Source: Rhodothermales bacterium (lineage in GTDB: Bacteria; Bacteroidota; Rhodothermia; Rhodothermales; JAHQVL01). From it: DNA of 64,000 nucleotides. The stretch spans positions 147,378 through 211,377 of the forward strand of contig JAWKNW010000009.1 of NCBI GenBank assembly GCA_041391505.1, read 5' to 3'. Shown piece after piece: positions 9,301 through 16,312 of the stretch. The position numbers and the translations under genes are program-made. Under the pieces are notes generated by a model, which did not search any database, was not told the DNA's origin, and worked only from the letters and a program-made list of their open reading frames with translations. How positions within the stretch are numbered: position 1 is the first letter of the stretch; every line of letters begins with the position of its first letter.

Positions 9301-12300
9301 GGACCCGACGCCGATCGCGGATCGCTGGCACACCTATCAGGCGCCCACGAATCCAAAGCAGCGTCACGAGAGCTCGTTCGTCAAGCACGACGGCCAGTTC
9401 TACCTGATGGGTGGACGCGGCAGCCGGAAGACGGATCGGTTCAACCCGGCAACGGGCACGTGGACGTCGCTGACGTTGCCCCCGATCGAATTCAACCACT
9501 TCCAGGCGGTGTCGCTGGGCGATTCGGTCTACGTCGCCGGCGCCTATGTGGGCGACTTCCCGAGCGAGGTGCCGGTGCCGAACATCTACACCTACGCGCC
9601 GGGATCGGACACCTGGTCGGTGGGCGCCACGATACCGGCAGCCCGCCAGCGCGGCAGCGCCGGCGTCGTGACCTACAACGGCAAGCTCTACCTCGTCAGC
9701 GGTAGCCTCGGCGGCCACTCGGGCTCGGCGGTGCATCTGCCGCTGTTCGACGAATACGACCCGGCGACGGGCACGTGGACCGTCATGCCGGACATGCCGC
9801 ACCCGCGCGACCACTTCAACGCGGCGGTGGTCGGCGACAAGATCTACGTGGCCGGCGGCCGCGCGGGCAGCGTCGGCGATACCGTGGAGGAAGTCGATGT
9901 GTTCGACTTCGTCTCGGGCACGTGGTCGACCCTGCCTGCCCTGAGCGGCAACATTCCGACGCCGCGCGGTGGCACGGCGGCGGCGGTGGTCGGCAGCGAC
10001 CTCTTCATCATGGGCGGCGAAAGCGGTCTTCAGACCCTGGCGCACAGTGAAGTCGAGGTGCTGGACACCAACACGAACAGCTGGCGTACGCTCGACGCGC
10101 TGGACAAGGGACGCCACGGCACCGCGGCCGTCGTCGACGGGACGCGCATCTACATTGCGGCCGGCTCGGGCGAAACCGGCGGCGGGCCTGAACTGGCCTC
10201 GATGGAAGTGTTCAACCGCACCGCGCTGTCCGATCCGGGCTCCGTCGTGCCGAGCACGCTGTCCGCCGCGCCGGCCAGCCTCGCGTTCGGCCAGGTCAAC
10301 CTCGGCGCCAACGACGCCCAGATGATCGCGCTGTTTAACACGGGCGGCAACCAGAACGTGACCATCTCGAATATCGCCCTCAGCGGTGGGGCCGACTTCA
10401 GCCTGAGCTACGGCTTCACCCTGCCGGCCGTGCTCATGCCGGACGACACCGTCTATGTTGACGTGACGTTCGCGCCGACCCTCGTCGGCGCGGCGAATGC
10501 GACGCTCGATGTGACGCACGACGGCGCCAACGGGACGGTGAGCGTGGCGATCAGCGGCGACGGCGCCGAAGGCGGCGGGACGGTGTCTACGGGCAACCCG
10601 ATCTACCGCGTCAACGCCGGCGGCAGCAATACGACCGACGCGCTGCTCGACTGGGACCGCGACACGAAAAATGTCCCGTCTCCCTACGTCAATGCCGGCG
10701 GCGACGACAACAAAACGGGTAAGATCAACAGCTTCACCGGCACCAACGAGACGAACGCGCCGGACGACGTCTACACCAAAAACCGCTGGGATCCGGCGGG
10801 CGGCGTCGAGATGACCTGGAACTTCCCGGTCTCCGAAATCGGCCTGTACCAGGTCAACCTCTACTTCATCGAGACCGATGCGTCGAACTACGCGGTCGGC
10901 GGTCGGGTCTTCGACATCTCGATGGAAGGGGCGCTGGTGTTCGAAGACTTCGACATCTTCGCCGAGGCCGGCGCCAACACCGCCCTCGTGAAGTCCTCGG
11001 TCGTCAACGTGACGGACGGCAATGTCACGATCGAACTCGGTCACGTGATCGACAACCCGGTCATCCAGGCGCTGGAGATTCGTCCGGTGCTCGGGGCGGA
11101 CCTGTTCGCCTCGCCGGCTACGGTCGACTTCTTCTCCGTCCCGGTCAACGAAGCCTCGGTGCCGATGAAGGTCTACTTCTCGAACACCTCGCTGGGCTCG
11201 GTGACGGTGACGGGTGTGACGATCAGTGGCAGCGAAGCCTCAGACTTCAGCCACGACTTCGCCGGCTCGGTGAGCCTGGCGTCGGGCGAGACGGACTCGC
11301 TCTCGGTGGTCCTGACGCCGGGCGCGGAAGGGCTGCGCAACGCGTCACTCGAGATCGCGCACACGGGCGCCGGCTCGCCGGCCGTGGTGGCGCTCACGGG
11401 CGAGGGCACCAACGTGCACCTCTCGTTCGTCGAGTTCACCATCGTGGGCAGCGGCTCGGTGTCCAAGTCGCCCGACAAGCCGCTCTACGCCGACGGCGAG
11501 GTGGTGACGCTCACCGCGACCGCCGATCCGGGCTGGCTGTTCGACGGCTGGAGCGGCGATCTGGTGAGCCCCGACAACCCGGTCGATTTCAGCGTCTACA
11601 CCGACGCCACGATCACCGCGACCTTCATCGAGTCGGCGACGACCATCGATCCGATCTATCGCGTGAACGCCGGCAGCGGCAGCGTCAGCGATACGCCGAT
11701 CGTGTGGGAGCGCGACACGAAGAACAAGCCGGTGGCCTACAACAACGCGAACGTGGGCGACAACGCGATCTCCAAATCGCCGTACACGGGCCCGAACGCG
11801 ACGGACGCCCCGTCCGACGTCTACGGCAGCAACCGCTGGGATCCGGCCGGCAACCTGGAGATGGAGTGGGACTTCCCCGTCGGCCTCGCCGGCGACTATG
11901 AAGTCAACCTCTACTTCGCCGAAACCAACAGCGGCTCCCAGAACCCCGGCGACCGCATCTTCGATGTCGTGATCGAGGGCAACCTGGTGCTGGATGACTA
12001 CGACGTCGTCAGCGACGCCGGCTTCCAGACGGCGGTGAAGAAGAGCTTCATCGTCAACGTCGTCGACGGCAACATCGACATCAACTTCCTGCACGTGGTG
12101 GACAATCCGTTCGTCAGCGCCATCGAGATCGTGCCCACGCCGGCGACGGTGCCGGCCGAGGCGCGCTACAATGGCGTCGACAACACGTTCATCGTGCGCA
12201 AGTATCAGCAGGTGCTCGACGGGTCCTGGTCGCTCGTCGGCCTGCCGCTCGACACCGAAGGCGACGCGGCGGCGGCGTTCGAAGCCGATGAGTTGCTGCA

Positions 12301-13339
12301 GTATGCCGACGGGAAATACGCGACGACCGCGAAGGTCGAAAGCGGCCGCGGCTACTGGATGCGTTCCGAAGACGAAACGCTGACCACGCTGCAGGGCACC
12401 CGGTTCGACACGATGACTGTGGTCCTCAAGGCCGGCTGGAACCTCATCGCGGGTACGTCCTGCGATGTCGAGCTCAGCCTGATGGCCGGCGCCGACCGGA
12501 TCATCCCGCATACCCTGTATCGCTACGATACGGATTCGGGCTATCAGCCGACCGATCACCTGCAGCAGGGCCGCGGCTACTGGGTGCGGGCCCGTGAGGC
12601 CGGCGCGGTGCAGTTCGATTGTGGCGTGACCACGTCGTTCCGCCTGCCGGTCGAACCGAACGACCTCAGCAGCTTTGGCCGCGTCCTGATCGTCGATCAG
12701 GAAGGCCACGGCCAGCAGCTGTACTTCGGCGGCCAGATCGACGACGCGCTCCTGCCCCAGTACAGCATGCCGCCGCTGGCGCCGGGCACCACTTTCGACA
12801 TCCGGTTCGCGGACCAGAGCCGCCTCGCGAAACCGACCGCCAACGTCGTCCAGCTGCAGAACGCGGTGTTCCCGCTGACGCTGCAGATGGAGGCGCTGCC
12901 GGAAGGCGGGCACGACAATGAGTACGTCGTGAGCCTGATGCGCAACGAGGTGGAGGTGGAAGCCTACCGCGTCCGTTCCGGCGGCACGCTGTCGATCGAG
13001 GAGTCCGACATCGACGCGCTCAAGATCCTGAGCCTCAGCGAATGGCAGGCTGAACTGCCCGAGTCGTTCGGTCTGAAAGGCAACTACCCGAATCCGTTCA
13101 ACCCGGTTACGCAGATCGTCTTCGATCTGCCCGAAGCGGCCGATGTCAGCATCGAGGTATTCGACCTGCTCGGCCGGCGCGTGCGCCAGATCGGCACCCT
13201 GAAGCTGGCGGCCGGACAGAGCCGGCAGATCGAGATGGATGGGCGCGGCCTCGCGTCCGGCGTCTATCTCTACCGCGTCGAGGCCGTCATGGCCAGCAAG
13301 ACAGTCAGCGATACTGGTAAGATGATCCTCGTGAAATAA
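6329..13339 (+). CDS. Giant multidomain secreted protein with Kelch repeats and type IX sorting domain
   Basis: 2336 residues and a close paralogue of the preceding protein. Order: signal peptide; cadherin-like domain (about 48-135); sugar-dehydrogenase-like propeller (about 138-671); thrombospondin-3 Asp repeats (about 681-745); LamG-like domain (about 764-990); an inserted Kelch propeller (about 996-1300, repeated FDEYDPATGTWT/VYVAGG patterns); choice-of-anchor D (about 1305-1415); malectin 1 (about 1423-1585); second choice-of-anchor D (about 1590-1695); InlB-type bacterial repeat (about 1700-1768, WLFDGWSGDLVSPDNP); malectin 2 (about 1775-1935); GWNLIAG-type repeats (about 1960-2100); sorting domain (about 2240-2336, GNYPNPFNPVTQIVFDLP). 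Relative to its neighbour it gains Kelch, a second anchor D/malectin pair and the InlB-type repeat. The ATG at 6329 opens a basic leader; the ATG at 6350 is an alternative. Likely surface glycan binding; substrate unknown. Confidence 0.88.
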   Translation: MQAKRTHMNRSIHRGGLLLTLSLLFLPLAGAIHDTPVTPGRLAATAYHAPVAVDDVFDVVEGTALTSAAPGVLENDTNATSASLVSGPLHGTLQLNVDGSFTYTHDGLGTAQDSFTYQASDGVSTDVATVTLNITSVSFGVSALASNASNKPTSLQFGPDSLLYVLEKVGKVRIMEVTRNAANSYQVASEEVVTLVRNVPNYDDDGTANPGENSRQATGIVVTGTASNPVLYVSSSDSRVGGNGGAQDTGLDTNSGVISRLTWNGASRHDPSGFWERVDIVRGLARSEENHAVNGMALSLTGDTLFVAVGGFTNAGAPSNNFAFITEYAYAAAIVGINLPAVNGLPTLTDSRGAKYKYNMPTLDDPTRPNVNGITDPNLPGYDGIDVGDPWGGNDGLNQAKIVPGEPVFLHAAGFRNPYDVVVTRTPGRAGRMYSIDNGANGGWGGHPWGEGMAGTCTNQYDPLEPGSNTPGPNDPQVNNYDNLHYVHSTVPGQRFYGGHPAPIRGNPAGAGLYTGDYNADSNLNTGVWRDGTDTNYPLPADWPPVPLSMALPDECDYRSPGETDGALSTFKVSTNGLAEYTASNFNNKFKGDLFAAGYNNNTIYRIDLNEAGDQVLNNHPAGNGTEAFFTNFGSVPLDVTAQGDNDPFPGTIWVADFTSYDIWVFEPGDYDGNGGGVCTGVSDPFLDEDNDGFDNEDELMNGSNPCSAASKPADNDGDLTSDLIDPDDDNDGVDDIHDAFAIDDTNGANLTLPVIYPLLNEDPGTGFFGVGFTGLMTNGTTDYLDLYDENELIPGGTAGLFTVSTVSEGDATGATNTQEYGFQFGVNVAGASGPYTVKVKMPGPFFGGMTPQDNQAQGMYIGTGDMDNYVRLVLNAQAGVGGVQVTHEEGGVATVTNYTATTAIGATNLDLWLTVDPVAGTVQPKYVIDSGYPIFLGLPIPVSGNLLAAIQGSYEVSPGVPSGLAVGIISTSAGAGPAFAATWDAIDVVLDPTPIADRWHTYQAPTNPKQRHESSFVKHDGQFYLMGGRGSRKTDRFNPATGTWTSLTLPPIEFNHFQAVSLGDSVYVAGAYVGDFPSEVPVPNIYTYAPGSDTWSVGATIPAARQRGSAGVVTYNGKLYLVSGSLGGHSGSAVHLPLFDEYDPATGTWTVMPDMPHPRDHFNAAVVGDKIYVAGGRAGSVGDTVEEVDVFDFVSGTWSTLPALSGNIPTPRGGTAAAVVGSDLFIMGGESGLQTLAHSEVEVLDTNTNSWRTLDALDKGRHGTAAVVDGTRIYIAAGSGETGGGPELASMEVFNRTALSDPGSVVPSTLSAAPASLAFGQVNLGANDAQMIALFNTGGNQNVTISNIALSGGADFSLSYGFTLPAVLMPDDTVYVDVTFAPTLVGAANATLDVTHDGANGTVSVAISGDGAEGGGTVSTGNPIYRVNAGGSNTTDALLDWDRDTKNVPSPYVNAGGDDNKTGKINSFTGTNETNAPDDVYTKNRWDPAGGVEMTWNFPVSEIGLYQVNLYFIETDASNYAVGGRVFDISMEGALVFEDFDIFAEAGANTALVKSSVVNVTDGNVTIELGHVIDNPVIQALEIRPVLGADLFASPATVDFFSVPVNEASVPMKVYFSNTSLGSVTVTGVTISGSEASDFSHDFAGSVSLASGETDSLSVVLTPGAEGLRNASLEIAHTGAGSPAVVALTGEGTNVHLSFVEFTIVGSGSVSKSPDKPLYADGEVVTLTATADPGWLFDGWSGDLVSPDNPVDFSVYTDATITATFIESATTIDPIYRVNAGSGSVSDTPIVWERDTKNKPVAYNNANVGDNAISKSPYTGPNATDAPSDVYGSNRWDPAGNLEMEWDFPVGLAGDYEVNLYFAETNSGSQNPGDRIFDVVIEGNLVLDDYDVVSDAGFQTAVKKSFIVNVVDGNIDINFLHVVDNPFVSAIEIVPTPATVPAEARYNGVDNTFIVRKYQQVLDGSWSLVGLPLDTEGDAAAAFEADELLQYADGKYATTAKVESGRGYWMRSEDETLTTLQGTRFDTMTVVLKAGWNLIAGTSCDVELSLMAGADRIIPHTLYRYDTDSGYQPTDHLQQGRGYWVRAREAGAVQFDCGVTTSFRLPVEPNDLSSFGRVLIVDQEGHGQQLYFGGQIDDALLPQYSMPPLAPGTTFDIRFADQSRLAKPTANVVQLQNAVFPLTLQMEALPEGGHDNEYVVSLMRNEVEVEAYRVRSGGTLSIEESDIDALKILSLSEWQAELPESFGLKGNYPNPFNPVTQIVFDLPEAADVSIEVFDLLGRRVRQIGTLKLAAGQSRQIEMDGRGLASGVYLYRVEAVMASKTVSDTGKMILVK

Positions 13340-13361
13340 CCTAGATATCCACGTGTGCCAC

Positions 13362-13395
13362 CGCGGGAGCCGGGCGTGATGCGCCGGCTCCCGCG
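13362..13395 (+). terminator. Stem-loop after the second giant gene
   Basis: A 12-base perfect stem (CGCGGGAGCCGG with CCGGCTCCCGCG) and 10-base loop start 23 bases after the stop at 13339. No T-tract follows, so termination is probable rather than certain. The core resembles the palindrome at 773-792. Confidence 0.55.
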
Positions 13396-13850
13396 TTGCC
13401 GCGCTGCTTCACATCCCGTCCCCTCCTGCAATCGGCCCCATCCCCCGATGGGTCCTGATTTGAAACGCCGCCCGCCCCGGGGGGCCGGCGTCCGGCCGAA
13501 TCCTTCCGCAACACCGGAAGAATCGGATGGCGCCGCGCCGACCGGTTTTTTGCATTTCCCCCCTGAATGCCCTGGACTTATGCCGCCCCGGGCCTCCCAG
13601 ACGTCATTACCTGTAATTTAGCGGTAGCGACGACGTGTCTGGCATTTTTCTTGTCGCACGAGGCGTCAATCACCCTTTGCGAGGCGATCGCATCCTCCCC
13701 CTCAACCCTGCATCGCCCGACACCGCAGGCTTCTGCACCGCGAAGGACCCCTCGTGAAAGCGATGTGCGACGGAAAGAAGGATCGGCTTGCCCGTTCCAG
13801 CGCCTTCGGCATGCACGCGCTTCCGCCAGCGAAACGACGTAAGAAATTCG
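13396..13850. other. Intergenic region before the DUF5060 protein
   Basis: About 450 bases without a convincing gene. The frame of the downstream protein is open from an upstream ATG at 13788, but the 21 residues it would add precede a normal signal peptide and look non-coding. A somewhat AT-richer stretch around 13605-13680 may hold the promoter; no clear motif was identified. Confidence 0.4.
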
Positions 13851-16271
13851 ATGTCGTCCTGGAGTAGTTCACGTTTCAAGAATCGCTTGCGCCAGTTACT
13901 CACTTTTTCCGCTCTTCTACTCGGTCTGCTTACCCTGGTGGCCCCCGTTCCCGTGTGGGCGAACGTCGTCACGGGTGAGCTGCGTGTCTGGCACAGGGTA
14001 TCGGTCACGTTCGACGGCCCGCAGACAAACGAGAGCGCGGCACAGAATCCGTTTACGGATTATCGGCTGATCGTGACCTTCACGCATGCGTCGAGCGGCG
14101 CCTCGTACGCCGTTCCCGGCTTTTACGCCGCCGACGGCAACGCCGGCGAGACGAGCGCGACGAGCGGAAACAAGTGGCGCGTCCATTTCACGCCGGACCG
14201 CGAAGGGGTATGGACCTACGTCGCCTCGTTTCGGACGGGCGCCTTCGTGGCCGTCGACCTCGCGGCCGGCGCCGGCACGGCGACCTCGTTCAACGGGGCG
14301 TCGGGCACGTTCACGGTGGCTGCATCGGACAAACCCGAAACCGACTTCCGGCGCAAGGGCATGTTGCGCTACGCGGGGCAGCATTATTATCAGTTCGCCG
14401 GCACCGGCGAATACTTCATCAAGGTCTCGCCCAATACGCCCGAAAACCTGCTCGCCTTTGCGGATTTCGACGGCACGTACGACACCGATTGCGCGGGGGA
14501 GGGCATCGATAACACCCTCCACACCTTCGCCCCGCACGCCGCCGACTGGAAGACCGGCGATCCGGTCTGGAAAGGGTCCAAAGGCAAGGGGCTCATTGGC
14601 GGGATCAACTACCTGAGCAGCGTCGGCGTCAACAACCTGTATTTCCTGACCTACAATCTCGACGCCGGCGACGGGTGCGACGTGTGGCCCTGGACGTCGC
14701 ACACGGAGCGCGCCCGGTTCGATGTCAGCAAGCTCGACCAGTGGGAGCGCGTCTTTTCGCACATGGACGCCCGCGGGTTGCAGCTGCACGTCGTACTCAC
14801 CGAGCGCGAAAACGCGAAGGCGCTCGGGCCTCCCGGCGCTGCCGACAACAACAACCTCAACGACATCCGCAAGCTCTACTACCGCGAACTCGTGGCCCGT
14901 TTCGGGCACCACCTGGCGGTGCAGTGGAATATCGGCGAGGAGAACACGAACGGCGACAACCTCAAGATCGCCTTCGCCGAATACATCCGGGCGGTGGACC
15001 CCTACGATCATCCGATCACGGTGCATACCTCGGACAGCAAATCCTACACGTTTTACGAGGCGATGCTCGGCGATCCGAACTTCGAGGCGACGTCGCTCCA
15101 GGGCGATCATCTCGCGTACAACGAACTCGCCCAGTATTACCGCGAGCAGAGCGAGCAGGCCGGCCGCCCCTGGGCCGTCTACGGCGACGAACAATCGCCC
15201 AACGCCGGCAACACGCGAGCCGACGAGCTGCGGAAGGGCGGGCTCTGGGGGATGCTGATGGGCGGCGGCGCCGGCGTCGAGTGGTTCACCACCGACGACC
15301 TGACGCTCGAGGACTGGCGCTCGTACGATCTGTTGCTCGAGCAGATGGGCCATGCCCGCGCTTTTTTCGATACCTATCTCCCGTTCGAGGACATGGAGGC
15401 GGCAAACGAGCTGACCCCCGCTACCGACGATTACGTCTTTGCCCTCACCGGCCAGCGGTACGTGGTCTATCTCCCGAACGGAGGAGCCTCCTCGATCACC
15501 CTCGCCGGCGCAACCACCACGTACTCGGTCTCCTGGTACGATCCCCGGAACGGCGGCCCGTTGAAGAACGGGACGGTCACGCAAGTGAGCGGCGGTGGCG
15601 CCGTCTCCATCGGCGCTCCGCCATCCCCGGCCAACACCGATTGGGTGGCGCTGGTTGAGGCGACGAGCGGCGGGGTGGGCACGGGTCCGGTCGTCGTCTC
15701 CGTCACGGCCGTCGACGCCCTGGCGCACGAGCCGGGAGGAGGCGACAACCTCGGGCGGTTCAGGTTCGACCGCACGGGCAACCTCGATGCGCCGCTGTCG
15801 ATCACGTACAGTCTGGGGGGGAGCGCCAGCCTGGGTGTAGATTATGAGCCGCTCCCGGCTACTATCGTAATCGATGCCGGAAAAGCCTCCAAAAAAGTAT
15901 CCGTGGATGCCATCGACGATTTGATCGTCGAGTCCGACGAAACCGTCGTGCTTACGATTTCGGCGCATTCAGGCTACTCGGTGGACCCCGGTGCGGCTAG
16001 TGCAACGATAACCCTTGTCGATAATGACAGTAGTACGCCGTCCCTTCTGGGCGACCCGTCCCAGAATGGCTCGGTTTCTGCATTGGACGCTTCGCTGATC
16101 TTGCAGCATGTAGCAGGCGACGTCACCCTCTCCGGCGCCGCTTTCGTGGCCGGCGACGTATCCGGCAACGGCGAGATCAGCGCGTACGATGCCTCCCTCA
16201 TCCTGCAGTATCTGGTGGGAATCTTCCCCTGTTTCCCGGCAGACCCAACTTGTGCAACTTCAGGCAATTAA
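13851..16271 (+). CDS. Secreted DUF5060 glycosidase-like protein with Calx-beta and dockerin tail
   Basis: 806 residues from the ATG at 13851, chosen because it places a standard signal peptide (basic start, leucine-rich core, VWA cleavage region) at the N-terminus; ATG 13788 is the longer alternative. Domains: DUF5060 Ig-like domain (about 38-150); a glycoside-hydrolase-like TIM barrel (about 170-520) with acidic motifs such as WNIGEEN and YGDEQSP that are plausible catalytic sites; a putative collagen-binding-type beta domain (about 530-610); Calx-beta (about 616-726, DNLGRFRFDRTG and VESDETV); a type I dockerin-like pair (about 732-806) with calcium loops DPSQNGSVSALD and DVSGNGEISAYD; then a PCFPADPTC tail. 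It has no type IX sorting domain. The likely role is extracellular polysaccharide cleavage; substrate unknown. It is 41 bases from the next gene, which shares its tail. Confidence 0.82.
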   Translation: MSSWSSSRFKNRLRQLLTFSALLLGLLTLVAPVPVWANVVTGELRVWHRVSVTFDGPQTNESAAQNPFTDYRLIVTFTHASSGASYAVPGFYAADGNAGETSATSGNKWRVHFTPDREGVWTYVASFRTGAFVAVDLAAGAGTATSFNGASGTFTVAASDKPETDFRRKGMLRYAGQHYYQFAGTGEYFIKVSPNTPENLLAFADFDGTYDTDCAGEGIDNTLHTFAPHAADWKTGDPVWKGSKGKGLIGGINYLSSVGVNNLYFLTYNLDAGDGCDVWPWTSHTERARFDVSKLDQWERVFSHMDARGLQLHVVLTERENAKALGPPGAADNNNLNDIRKLYYRELVARFGHHLAVQWNIGEENTNGDNLKIAFAEYIRAVDPYDHPITVHTSDSKSYTFYEAMLGDPNFEATSLQGDHLAYNELAQYYREQSEQAGRPWAVYGDEQSPNAGNTRADELRKGGLWGMLMGGGAGVEWFTTDDLTLEDWRSYDLLLEQMGHARAFFDTYLPFEDMEAANELTPATDDYVFALTGQRYVVYLPNGGASSITLAGATTTYSVSWYDPRNGGPLKNGTVTQVSGGGAVSIGAPPSPANTDWVALVEATSGGVGTGPVVVSVTAVDALAHEPGGGDNLGRFRFDRTGNLDAPLSITYSLGGSASLGVDYEPLPATIVIDAGKASKKVSVDAIDDLIVESDETVVLTISAHSGYSVDPGAASATITLVDNDSSTPSLLGDPSQNGSVSALDASLILQHVAGDVTLSGAAFVAGDVSGNGEISAYDASLILQYLVGIFPCFPADPTCATSGN

Positions 16272-16312
16272 GCCGATTGACGCCCCCCGGTTGTCTAATC
16301 TGAGATAATCCC

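Noticed and set aside
6593..11044. Very long open frame (about 1480 codons) on the minus strand
   Set aside because: It is the antisense of the second giant secreted protein. High GC content and codon bias remove stops in that frame; the composition is Arg/Val/His-rich with no domain, while the plus-strand frame has many recognisable domains. The same applies to the long antisense frames at 1208-4270, 13917-15968, 16295-18928 and 55119-57065.
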